A DNA stretch of 64,000 nucleotides from Chinchilla lanigera (Eukaryota; Chordata; Mammalia; Rodentia; Chinchillidae): assembly GCF_000276665.1 (NCBI RefSeq), contig NW_004955417.1, forward strand, positions 19,653,117 to 19,717,116, written 5' to 3'. Shown piece after piece: positions 53,040-64,000 of this stretch; positions within the stretch are counted from its first letter, which is position 1, and every line of letters begins with the position of its first letter. Below the pieces are notes generated by a model. That model was given only the letters and a program-made list of their open reading frames with translations, did no database searches and was not told where the DNA came from. The position numbers were made by a program, and so were the translations under genes.

Positions 53040-53165
53040 AAAAAGGGAAGAAGAAAGAAAGGAAAGACAGACAATGAAGGAAACAGAGAATGAGAAAAAC
53101 AAAACCTCAGAGAAAGAAAAGGAAGAAAGAAAAAGAACAAAAATGAAAAGAAGACAAAATAAATA
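53040..53165 (+). repeat. Purine-rich (GAAA)n-like tract
   Basis: About 125 nt dominated by gaaa, aaag and gaga units with few pyrimidines. The reading frame through it (KEKEERKRTK...) is low-complexity and not credible as coding. Confidence 0.85.
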
Positions 53166-54239
53166 AATCAACTGTAAGATATGACAGTGAATAAAAGAAG
53201 AATACTGCCTTAGGGATATTTCTGTCTAAAAAACAAGCTAGGATTGAATGCCTAAATGGAAAGTTTTGGAATTTAAGGCATAGATATACGCATGGGGCAC
53301 GGAGGAAAATGTGCATTGGTTGAATTCACATTAGCTAAGACAAATATACAGCTGATCTCTAAATTCACTGCTGGCAACAAAAGTCATTTCTACACTTGTT
53401 TTTATGTGATTTATAAAATCAAGTATTCATACCGTCATCTCAAATACCAAAAGAAAATTTGAGGTGAGGAGAAATACCTTAACTAATATGCATTATTTCC
53501 AGTTAGAATCCGAAATTTTAAGAGTAGAGGGGACAAGAACGGTTACAGTATGCAGGCATTCTTGGATGTTTAAAAATATGTTAGGAATAACTATTTTGTC
53601 TGTCCATCAACCTGCTTCAAGGTCTTACTACTGAGTTAGAAATTCATGGCTTTCCGGAAGCACACAATTTCTATGTAAACAAAACTGAATGTTAGAACAA
53701 TTTTGTTTACAATAAGCTGCGTTGTATTTTCCTGTGGTTGCATAGACTTTATTTCTACAACGTATAGCAGAGGACACGTTTGATCTCCCTTATATATAAG
53801 AACAGGCTGCACACTGGACAAAAGGTATAGCTCATTCTTTCCCACATAACATACTCATTCTGGATAATTCTTCCTCTTTCAATAGACCAGAAACTTTTCT
53901 CCGTAGTCTTGTACCTACAAATTTAATCATAAGAACAGACAATGTCTAGTATTGTGAATTCATCACATGTTCAGCAGGAGATAAAATAGTTTATGAACTC
54001 TGAATAACTGGTTACTTGAGGAGCATATATCAGTGTCCACCAAAATATATTTAAGTAATGCCCCATAAATTAATTTCCCCAGTGTAACAAGGATTATGAA
54101 GACTAAAACAAAACAAGACTGAGACAGTGTGCCTTGGATTTACAACTTTCTGCTCAACAAAAGTAATTAATAGAATTCTTGAAAGCAGTATCAGTTTCTT
54201 GAAACACTTGAAAATATTTAAAATACATTTGACATGTGA

Positions 54240-54295
54240 CTGTATAACCTAGTGGTGGGCACATAGTAGGTACTTAAGAAATATGCCTCTCAGTT
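54240..54295 (+). repeat. L2/MIR 3' end
   Basis: ggtgggcacatagtaggtac, then ttaagaaatatg and tcagttgaa, fits the conserved L2/MIR terminus. Confidence 0.6.
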
Positions 54296-56179
54296 GAATT
54301 TTCTGCTCTATTACAGTATTCAACTTGTATAATTTCAAATAATGGGATCTTTACTTCAGAAATAAACTGGCACTTCAGTGTGAGTATATAGTTTAATAGT
54401 CCTCTGTTTCTCATTTTTGTTGAAACTTACAAATGTTCAGATAAGTTTAGTTGAAAAAACATAAATTATGATATAAAGAAAAGTTCTTGCTTGTGTTTGG
54501 AATAAAACTGCTGACTGTAAATGAGTCATTTTATGCTGAAATAATCATTATTTTCTTAAAGCTGAAAATAGTAATTTACTTCTTACTTAAAACTGATGAT
54601 TAAAGTAGATTTTGGTTTGAGTTCTAGTTTTGAGGGAAATATGTCTACATCATATTCAATCACAGTTAAACATAATCTCATGATGCACTGCTAACCAAAC
54701 TAAAATCCTACTGATATAAATATTAGTTTCAAGCATACTGTGAAAAAATAGACTACAATATGTCAAAACAAACATTAGTAATATCTGGAAAACCTTATAA
54801 CACATATTTGACTCCACAAGATGTTATAATTATCTACTTAAATTTCCCCTGGGAAATAGAAGAAAAAATAATTAATAATTATTATGTATGATACTATCCA
54901 TACAAGAATATATCTATATATTCATTAAACAACAGAAATTGCCTACATTTTGAAAAGAATAGTAGAAAAGTTTTCCAGTACAACTCTAAGAAAAGCAATG
55001 TCAAAATAAATTACTGTGAAATAAAACATAAATTGTTATTTTTAAAAGGAATAACTAATATCTTCTCAAGGAAGAATGTCCACTTATTCTTATATTTAGT
55101 GCTACTTTAATCTTTAACAAGACATATTACAAAGCTTTCCATATGTTAGAACCTAAACAAATCATGAATGAATGAAAGAATGAATGAACCTTAGACTAGA
55201 AGTAGAAAGGAGGGGTCTTTATACAGTCTTTGCCACAACATCAAACGATGTTCTAATAAATGACTTGACTGATCCTATCTAATCCTAAAAGAGGATTCCA
55301 GAAATGCAAGACATTTTACTGATTACATTTTAACTTTATTGCTACCTAAATTCTTATATTTTAAGTTAACTTTGAGGTTGAATTGGTTAGAGCTATTACA
55401 TTGGACTATGTTTAGGAATTATGTAAAATATATTTTAAGTAAATATTAGGACATAATTTCAAATGAGATGTGATAGTCAACAATTCTGATGAATTTTACC
55501 ATATTACTGTATTTTTATCTAATTTTAAGCAGCTGAATATTTTTGAATGAAAAAAATCGAGCTTCTAAAAATGTATTAACATTCATGTAATTCTACCTTT
55601 AAGAATATTTGAACATCTCCACTACTTATTTTGCTATAACTTCAATTTTCTACCCAGCAAAAATATCCTGCAAAATGTTTTGTATGGCTGTGAGTGATCA
55701 AAACATAACTTACTGCTTTCAACCTTTTACTCATCCCTAAAGAATTAGGCCAAGTTTTCTCTGTGCAGCTTTCATGACTTTCCTATTCAGAGATAGTCAG
55801 TCTCACCACTGTTTATCAATGCCATCGGACAATTATTGTTACAACTCTGTTTCTTAGTATACATTTTAATTATGCTTTTTTTATTTTTTTAATTATTCTT
55901 TTTTAGTAAGATGGGTAATTCTTTGGCACAGGTTGATGCATATGTGTTGAACACCACATCCACAAGCGTGTTAATTATTTTACCTGGGGGCCTATGAAGC
56001 AGCTATTGCCAGTTTCGTGGTTGTGGCTGGAATACTAAACTTACCTGTTCAGGTCATAAAGTTAACAGAGGAAAACCTCAGACTCACCCTAGTTTATGAC
56101 TACAAAACTCAGTGTTGATAGTGTACAGCTATACATCTATGCAGAGAAAATACTTGAGATTTTCAACGTTCCTCCCATA

Positions 56180-56345
56180 TCATGTTTAATCCTACTAATA
56201 TCCTTACTGTAACACTATGATATTCCAGATTTGGAAATGGAGCTCTAAAACGGGATTGAGTTTGTGAGCTCGACTATGAGATTGAGTTCAGGTCATGTGA
56301 CCTGCACAAGCTGTCATGCATAGTAGGTGGCAAAACTGTGCTAAA
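56180..56345 (-). repeat. MIR SINE, antisense
   Basis: actaatatccttactgtaac, gatttggaaatggagctc, gacctgcacaagctgtcatg and gtaggtggcaaaactgtgct follow the reverse MIR order. Confidence 0.65.
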
Positions 56346-56652
56346 GTCCATGCGATGAAAACCAAATACTCATTCTGAGGACTATAGATATTAATATAGA
56401 AAAGTGTGCATGCTGTCAATTCATAATTTCAAGAACGTCTAAAGAAAGTTTTATAGTATTCTTTTTCTTTTGCTTCTTTTTATTACAATATCCAAATAAT
56501 CTATTCAAATGGAAAGAACTGGAAGTGGTTTTCAATAGTTGAGAATAAGGAGAAAATGACAATTTTATTTTAAGAAGATAGTTTAAATGGAATTACTGAT
56601 TTTAAAAACACAGTACAATAGGGCAATTAATTGGAATAATATCCTATAGAAA

Positions 56653-57047
56653 CTCAGAGGTATGATAGACACTGTGAAATGATAGGAAACCACTAAAGAG
56701 TAAAGGGCTTCTGGGATGTGGGAAAAGAGAAGGGAAAGAAGGAGAAATTTTGTATGTATGTATATACAGGATAGTTAACATGGTTGTTCTTCTGTCTTCT
56801 ATTTCTATGCTGAAAGAAACTGTCAATGAGTCTTTGGTTGACCAGTATTGCATGTCTATATCTGTTTTCATGAGAAGCCACTTTGAAGATATCAATATGT
56901 AATACAACCACCATTGTTAATTCCCTACCACTTTGTTTGGAACTCTGTATTGTCTGTATTGTGCTTGTGATATGTTGTAAAATGTTGTATGTCTGTTAAT
57001 GTTTCCCTCCTTTTATCTTTAAAATAAAAATAAATAAATAAATAAAA
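56653..57047 (+). mobile_element. 5'-truncated L1 3' UTR with target duplication
   Basis: Starts ctcagaggtatgatagacac, contains a purine-rich block and tatgtatatacaggatagtt, ends cttttatctttaaaataaaa with an (aaat)n tail. Exact 15-bp target duplication aatatcctatagaaa at 56638-56652 and 57048-57062. It is entirely non-coding L1 3' UTR and serves as the reference for the other L1 ends here. Confidence 0.95.
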
Positions 57048-57954
57048 AATATCCTATAGAAAACTGTAAAAAACACTGTAAATATCCCAAGTTTTAAAGG
57101 TTATCTATTAATTTTACAGAGAAAGAAATTCATTTTATGAAATTCATTTTATAAAATTAATTTTATAAAGAAAGAAATTCTTAAATTTTACCTATTAATT
57201 TTATAATTTTATATAATAATATACAGTGAATTAAGGCTTAATTTATCATGAATTAAAAGAGGCCTGAGCAAACCCACACACAGGTATAAAGTACCAAATT
57301 TGGTATGCAATTTGTTTCCCTATTTATTCTGTTTGTAACGATGTTAAATATAGACAATGAAATTGCCTAAGGTTAATGAAAATAGATAAATTAAGAACTA
57401 GTAATAATCCAAAGACATTATAAAAATGAAAGTTTAAATGCAATATGATTAGAAAAAAAGGCAAAAATACTAAATGATCACACAGTGCAAAACTGCATGG
57501 ATTGCAGATATCAAAGGAGGAAATATAATCATAATCTTTCATATTTATGGTTTAGAGGGTAATTAACTTCAGCAAAATAAAATATATTACATCAGTATTT
57601 GTAAATATGAAATGTATTGATGATAATTTGTGTTTAATTATAAATTTTCTTTTATTTTGTAGAAGCAAAACACTGTAAGCAATTGATTTATGTTGTTTCA
57701 TGTTTCAAGTTTTTAAGAGATAATATAATAAAAGCAATAATTACTGTGAATTCATGAGCATATTTTTGCCTTTGAAAAGCTGTTTAAAAATACACTGGTA
57801 AGCCATGACAAAATACAGTTATCTTTAATACTGAAATGTATAAACATTTCATTATACTAAAGAAGATTATTTCAAACCTTCAGTATTGTGATTGGGTTTT
57901 CCAGCAGTTATATTTGTGAATATTTCTTCTTCATTTTCACAGATATTTTCTACA

Positions 57955-58430
57955 TATGTCTATGGGACAGAAACTGTACTAGACACTGTGAATGCACATG
58001 AATGATCCCTTCTTCCCTACCTCTCTAACATCCTCAGAGGACACAAAACGTACTGGAAAAATCCTGGTTCTAGTAATTACAAGCCAAGAAAAGTGCAGGT
58101 TATATTGGTAGGTTCTTTAAAAGAAGATCTAATCTTTCAGAGGGAACAATTTAATCCTGAACAGGGAATTATAATGACCATTTTGAAATAAAGAATAAAT
58201 AGCTTATGAGAATGGCTAGAGGTAGAGAAAAAAATGGTGTGCTTGACAAACTGAAATAAATTCTTAAGCGAAGTGAAAGGATTAAAGTGGGTATGGGACT
58301 GCCAGTCATGCAAGTTACTAAGTCAGCGTTAAACTTTGGCTTTATTCCTAAACTCACTGAGAAATCATTGGAAACTTTAAAGTGTCTGGTGATATGTAAT
58401 CGTTTTTATTTTTATTTGGTTATTCTGATA
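57955..58430 (-). repeat. L2 LINE, antisense
   Basis: gggacagaaactgtactaga and, further on, ctttggctttattcctaaac, gagaaatcattggaaacttt and gtctggtgatatg follow reverse-complement L2 in order. The middle is diverged. Confidence 0.6.
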
Positions 58431-61019
58431 ATGTTGTTGAAAATGAGGTGGAAGAATAAAAAATATTTTTTTCTAAAATGTATAGAAAAAATTAAGCATT
58501 TGTTTTGGATAATATTTACTGGTCATTCTTTATAAAGGAACATAAATAGCTCATTCTTTGCCTATACCTTATAATGCCTTTAGGATTCTGATTAGTTATG
58601 GGTTTCATAAAAATCTCCTTTAACCACCATATGGTTATCTCTATGTTCTTCTCTCTTTCAATGTCTTGAAGGAAGATTTCATGTATTATTTATCTTTATT
58701 TCTCTTAGAACAGAACATGATACTCAGTAAGCACTTTAGACATGGTATGGGAGCTAGAATTAGTTTTCTCTTTAAAGAACACTGCTTTGATATCCGCCAA
58801 TACTACTTTAGGTGTTTTGGCCTGCTAAAGATCAAATCTTTGAAGATTGTTTTACGTCTGAAAATACATATTGAAGACTTTTATAAACAGTAAACAATAC
58901 ACATAAGACAAATTTCCTTCACTTTTAATATTGACATTTGGGGGGGCTGTCATGTTAATAATTTTTCTCTACATCAGAACAGATAGGTAAATAAATGAAA
59001 TCACTGAGTCACCAGTTGCTAGGAGAAAGAAAACTAATTTTAATTAGATATTTCAAAAAAGTTTAATGATTTGTCACTAAGATTAATGATGAACATAGTA
59101 CTTAAAATGTTTTCTGTGTAATATTTTACATTTAATTTAAACAGCTAGTGAAGGGTTTTTATATATGAGGTGGATGGGACCATTGAATAAATATTTACCA
59201 CTTTATAAAAAAGATAGTTAGATGTTAAAAAGGTATTGGTTCTTAAATCGCATTGAAAACTATGATAGAAACAGAAAACTCAAGTACTGATTTGGAATCT
59301 ATGAAGTATTATAAGGCATATAATTGAAAAATCACCTAAATATGGTTAACTACCTCATACGGTGTCATTTTCAAATCCCTTTATTTAAGGTACCAATTTG
59401 TTACTACCTTATCTTTTCTCAATCTGAATCATTGTTCTACATTCTACAAATTTTTAATTTGTAAGAACAGTGTCTCTCACAAAGTATGATGACAAACTTT
59501 AAGTAGTATTTGTATGACAGTTAATATTTGCAATAAAACTTGTAACATAAATTACCCTATTTCTATGAATGACAACTTTTAGATTATTTTTTGATTTTGA
59601 TTTGTTTTGCTTTTTAATTTTAGTTAGCTCATACAATTTTCCAAAGGAAGTGAAAAATATATTTTTGTTTGACAATATTTTAATAGAAATGTATCTGTTT
59701 ATATTTCCTTTTTAGTAAGAAACTGTCCACTTAATTAAGTAAAATTATAACTTTCATCATAGTCTCTTTATTCTTATGACTAGTAATGTTTTATAATAAA
59801 AAGTAAATATAGACAAAACCAGAGATGGAAATTTAACCTGGTAATGGAGATCACTGCATGCTAAACATTTACTTTAGAATGTGTGTAATTAGAGAATCAA
59901 AGTAAATCCTTTCAGTTTAAATTCTAATGGAAATGAGCTGCTACAATATTTTTCTATGGATTTCAACTAACTCATGTAAAAATGTCTTCATTCCTCTCTT
60001 TCTGCCCTCAGGATAGAATGCTGTTTTACTACTTACGTCACGGTCTCTGTAAAGCATGACTGCACACTACATAAAACATATCCAGTCTAGAGAGCACATG
60101 ATGATGAATTGGAAATGGTATAGATATTTTATATTTGAAATATGTTCCATAACTTAACGTTTCCAATGTTGCATCTATTGATATGAATGAACTTTTATTC
60201 AGCACCACCTAAGAAAAATTTAGGAATTTTTCCTAAAGGACTCTATGCCACCAGTCAGCAAGAAATAGAATATGTCTGCTGCATTATTTGATAGAAGATA
60301 GACTTACATAAATTTAATATTAACTTATACTAATTTATATTACCAATCTATGATTGGGTTGGGTGGTACTCTTTTCTCTTAAAAATAAATTAGAAATTGA
60401 AGGACTATTTAACGTTGGAGTCATCATACCAATTCACAACTGTTCCCTTTTTAATGTGAGAAATCTACTATCCATACAATCATGATTCAGGAAATAGGTA
60501 ATGCAGAAAATAAAATACTAAGCTATATAAAACAATCACCACACGTGTTTCCATTTTTCCAACCAAACCATCTATTTCTGCAAGGGTTAGATAGCATTCG
60601 CATAATATCAAAATCTCATGCAAATACTTTAAATTACTATAAGAAACCAATCATCTCTGTGCAAATATCTGCAAGTATAATCAGAAATTGGCTACTTTAT
60701 TTTCTGGGTATTTCAGCATCATGACCAGTATATAATAAGAGATAAGTATTTAGTGCTAGTCTGTGCTACCATGGGATTGCATTATTGTCTTTTTATTCAA
60801 ACCCCCTCCCCCTCTAACCTTTGTACTGCACTTTGCCTTCTGTTTTAACTTTAATTTCTGTGCTTTCAAGTTATGCACGTTTTGCCTGTTGCTAACTCTA
60901 CTGTCCAGCTATTTTGTCTACCTCTTGGTTCTCTTTCAATTCATTTTCTAATTAGAATCATAACAAAAAGATAGCTTTGGCTGCAACTCAACGGGGACAA
61001 GTAAAATAACATCCAATAC

Positions 61020-61331
61020 CTCTATGAGTAACAACTGCAAGTTCTTTAGTTCTTTCTATCTGTCCAGCATTTCTTGTTCTTCTCCTTGTACTTTGTGTAT
61101 CTGCTGGATGAAGAGAAAGCCCGTCCTTGGATGTGTTGAGGTCCAGACCTGAATTTCTGAGATTCGTAACTTGAACTCGCTGTTCCTCGGAAAGTCTATG
61201 GATGGTGACAGCTGTAACACTGGATACAGTAACATCTGCAGGTGTGCTAGCAACAGCAATAGCACCAGTGGCAGTCCTGTTATGCTCCTCTAACTCACCA
61301 GTGGAGGTAGTGTGGGTCAATGTAGAAGAAC
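61020..61331 (-). CDS. CSMD3: CSMD3 coding exon: Ser/Thr-rich linker after the second CUB domain
   Basis: A 312-nt internal exon read on the minus strand. The acceptor ends in cccacag and the donor is GAG|gtattg, a rather weak site. It starts and ends in phase 1, so it adds exactly 104 codons and could be skipped without a frameshift. The translation begins GSSTLTHTTSTGELEEHNRT and ends KELAVVTHR, with no stop. I recognise this from memory as the stretch of CSMD3 between the second CUB domain and the next sushi domain. CSMD3 is a very large single-pass membrane protein of extracellular CUB and sushi repeats, expressed mainly in brain. The segment has no cysteines, is rich in Ser/Thr and carries two N-glycosylation sequons (NRT, NTS). 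It is clearly more GC-rich than its surroundings. The second half seems to differ from human at several positions. A processed retrocopy is unlikely because splice sites flank it, there is no A-tail, and the downstream exons follow in order and in phase. Confidence 0.93.
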
Positions 61332-62254
61332 CTGTGGGACACAGTAGCACTACATGCTAACTTTTTCTTTTAAATTTTGTGGTTTTTTTTCTGATAATTT
61401 TAAAAAGTTATTTTTTTCTTCGATTACCTTAAGGATAACCAACATGAAGAGGCAAAACACAAACACTTCACTAAAATGTGAAGCACACCCACTCTATAGG
61501 ACAGTTTGTATCAATCAACCTATGGGTAGATAATACACACGAAATACAGCTTATTTTCACCAAAATATACTGGGAGGGAGTGATAGATAGAACTCTTTAT
61601 GTAGTCCTGAATCATAATGTCTTTTTCCTTTTTAATCTAGACATGAATTTTAGCAACATATGTCTGGCAATCCATAAGTTTTGATGGAATGAGTAACTAT
61701 ATAACCACACTTTTCTCAAAAGTATGTTTTCAATAATTTGTGCCATATCTCTTCATACTTGCTGGGAAAAATATAAAAAAAATTATATTTTAAGACAAGC
61801 GAGTGAAAAACTGAAAATTTAAAAGCAAAGCAAAAATGAAAATAAAATGATGAAAAAAAATGAGGCTGAAATTACCATATGTAAACATTTACCTTAATCT
61901 CATTCCACAAAAAGCGTCTGATACAGTGATATATTCAATGTCATGAGCTACATGTACTTTTAAATTTAGTACATTCTCTGAAATTAGTTAATATCTTTTT
62001 CCATTTTAAAATAAAATTTTATGTTAACTGATGTCAAACTAATTAAAATTAAACTACTTATTTTAAAAGTGGTTGAAAACTACCAGTTAATAAGGGATTG
62101 TATTCATACAAATATAGAATTAAGTAATGATTAGGAATTTCCAAATAGCTCATAAACATTGCAAAACATGTGCATAGTTCCATCACATATTATAATTATA
62201 TGATATTATCCAAACTTATCTTTATTAGAGTTTTATAACAATTTAATTATTTTC

Positions 62255-62398
62255 TTTTTTTGAGACAGGTTCTTGCTATGCTGTTCAAGGTGCCCTTGAG
62301 CTCACTTTGTAGCCGAGGCTGATCTTGAACTCACAACCATCCTCCTGCCTCAGCCTCCTGAGTGCTGGGATTGCAGGCGTGTGCCACCACACCAGGCT
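62255..62398 (-). mobile_element. B1 SINE, antisense, near full length
   Basis: tttgagacaggttcttgcta, gagctcactttgtagccgag, tcctgcctcagcctcctgag, tgctgggattgcaggcgtgt and gccaccacaccaggctt form a complete B1 reverse complement. Confidence 0.9.
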
Positions 62399-63014
62399 TG
62401 CTTTTTGTTTTCAAAAAGAAAGAAAGAAAATCAAGCATGGGGCTTTCATTTGTAGGCATGAAAAAATGTGTTTCTGCTGTAATTCTTCCACTATAAATTT
62501 TCAGTTATTATCTGATTCTGATATAAATACAAAAAAGATTTAAATGTTGGTTATATTTTTAGGGAACCAGAGGTAATTGAGGTATAAATATTATCAGATT
62601 ATCCTAAATATTTTAATATATTTTGTATCATTAATCTGAAAAAGCTGTGCATATATATATGTGTGGGTGTGTATATAATGAAGGTTGTGATCCACTAAAA
62701 TCATGATAGTTATAGAAATCAACCTGTAATATTTACTAAGATGATATTGAATAAGTTTTTATTTAATCACATAATTGAGAAATGACTGCTAACCATACAA
62801 TCATGCTGTAATTGGTCCCTTAGTTATCACTAATTTTGTGATATTCACATGCTTATTATAAAAACAGGTCCATATTACTGTGCAAGTAATTTAATTGAGC
62901 ATTCTAATTTTGAAAAGATAGGGAAGTAGAATGAAATCTAATATCTTAAAGGTATTCATAGCTTCATCATAATTGCTGGACTTCAATGTTTAAAGAAGGA
63001 AACCACACTAATGT

Positions 63015-63200
63015 CCCTCCACATGGCTCTAATCCCAGCGCTCTGGGAGGCTTAGTCAGGAGAACTGGAAATTTGAGGCCCCATGGGCAATTTGGCCACT
63101 TAATGAGACCCTGTCTCAAAATTAAAATAAAAATCATAGGGCCAAGGATGTAGCTCAGTGCAAAAGCCCTAGGTTTAATCCCCAGTACCACAAATAGTTA
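63015..63200 (+). mobile_element. B1-dID composite SINE
   Basis: B1 half (ctctaatcccagcgctctgg, gaggcttagtcaggagaact, taatgagaccctgtctcaaa) plus ID half (gccaaggatgtagctcagtg, ggtttaatccccagtaccac). Confidence 0.85.
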
Positions 63201-63834
63201 ATAAATATAACCTAAAAACCTTTTAAGTAGAGCAGAAAATCGTTTAACTACAAATATGCATTGCTAATTTGTAAGCAAAAAGTATGATAAATCACAGAAT
63301 TTATACTCTGTTTCCTGTATGAGTATTCCTGTCCCTAACAAAGAAATGAACTGAATTTTCACTTTTATCATAGAGTCATCATGACTAATCTGATAATAAC
63401 ATTTTCTTGCAGTTAGGTAAATACTTCTTTGGCAATTCCTAGAAACCAGTTTAGGCTGCTTCTGTAACAATTCACTCAAAATCTAAGGACAAATTCCAAA
63501 CACCCACCTTCCAGAAGAACCCAAGAGGTAAATAAAATTTCAAACCAAAAACTGGAAGTTTATACTAATGGTTAGCACCATTTCAACTCAGGATTGTGAG
63601 CAACTCCAGTCTTAGAATTTCAGGGTTAGAACTATAACTCCTACCAATGAAGGTAGTAATTCTGTAGGATTCCCTTACCTTCAATGCAGTATAGGGTTCA
63701 ATATTAAGATAAAGTATTGGAAACTCTTTTCCATAACCATAATCTAACCAGATATGTATTTCAACAAAGGTTTTACTAACCAGTTCTTAAGTTTTAATAT
63801 GCATTGTTTTCATCTTCTTTTTCCCTGTACTACA

Positions 63835-63970
63835 AAGGAAACTCCTAGAGGCTGAGAAATTGTATATTTTGTACACAGACTTTTGTATATTATTTATTGC
63901 TGAATCTCTATAACAGTGTCTGCAAAAGTACCTGGCATAAAATAGATATTCAAGAAACATTCCTCAAAAG
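63835..63970 (+). repeat. L2 3' end
   Basis: cctagaggctgagaaattgt, attgctgaatctctataaca, gtacctggcataaaatagat and attcaagaaacatt match the L2 3' terminus in order. Confidence 0.65.
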
Positions 63971-64000
63971 AAACTATAGAGGATGAATAACTTTAATAAT

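Larger units (their letters stand above)
39050..61019 (-). other. CSMD3: CSMD3 intron of 21970 bp
   Basis: Lies between the 312-nt and 78-nt linker exons. It contains an L1 end (about 41060-41480), B1-dID remnants, a Tigger-like MITE, two truncated L1 insertions, an L2 copy and AT-rich simple sequence. Large parts (39050-40550, 43140-47960, 49300-52250, 53170-54230, 54300-56170, 58440-61019) show nothing I can name. Confidence 0.85.
61332..64000 (-). other. CSMD3: CSMD3 intron (partial), upstream of the 312-nt linker exon
   Basis: Contains an antisense B1 (62255-62398), a B1-dID (about 63015-63200) and an L2 3' end (about 63835-63970). The preceding CSMD3 exon, which should encode the end of the second CUB domain, is not in this stretch. 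Confidence 0.8.

Noticed and set aside
52960..53166. Lys/Glu-rich plus-strand frame
   Set aside because: Low-complexity translation of a purine-rich simple repeat.
55900..56110. Possible exon around a Val/Gly-rich stretch
   Set aside because: Stops in the candidate frame and no convincing splice pair; not part of the CSMD3 sequence expected here.
60988..61350. 120-codon minus-strand frame as a separate small gene
   Set aside because: Its ends run into intron sequence; only 61331-61020 between the splice sites matches CSMD3.

Overview
The window is mammalian, almost certainly rodent, genomic DNA: AT-rich, intron-like sequence crowded with retroelements. The SINE repertoire is rodent: B1 (7SL-derived) copies, composite B1-dID dimers, and a young alanine-tRNA-derived ID-type SINE with a lineage-specific core and a tail beginning gagaaaaacc. 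I infer a non-muroid rodent, with Castorimorpha (for example beaver) the best guess. The genus is not proven by what I can see.

The only gene I can support is CSMD3 (CUB and Sushi multiple domains 3) on the minus strand. The whole window lies inside its N-terminal half. Four coding exons are present, in transcript order: 61331-61020 (312 nt), 39049-38972 (78 nt), 31937-31850 (88 nt) and 4725-4601 (125 nt). All have AG/GT borders. Their phases join without a break (1-1, 1-1, 1-2, 2-1) and encode one continuous 201-codon stretch: a Ser/Thr-rich linker after the second CUB domain, followed by a complete four-cysteine sushi domain. The introns between them are 21970, 7034 and 27124 bp. The ends of the window (1-4600 and 61332-64000) are partial introns. 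No promoter, 5' or 3' UTR, CpG island, functional RNA gene, CRISPR array or prokaryotic gene was found.

Region by region. 1-4600: unique intronic sequence, old L2/MIR pieces and a B1. 4726-31849: the longest intron, holding L2 copies (one split by an L1, another split by an L1-like insertion), a twin-primed L1, a SINE inserted inside a SINE, MaLR-type LTRs, several ID SINEs and a 35-nt U2 snRNA retropseudogene. 31938-38971: mostly unique AT-rich DNA, a recent 147-bp tandem duplication, one ID SINE and a second U2 5'-end retropseudogene. 39050-61019: an L1 end, degraded B1-dID copies, a 181-bp Tigger-like MITE, two 5'-truncated L1 insertions with exact target duplications (one only 86 bp long), short tandem duplications and an AT-rich palindromic block. 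61332-64000: a B1, a B1-dID and an L2 end.

There is no undescribed gene system that I can defend. The points of most interest are the fine structure of the retroelement insertions, two independent 3'-truncated U2 insertions in one gene, and the two symmetric, apparently fast-changing CSMD3 linker exons.
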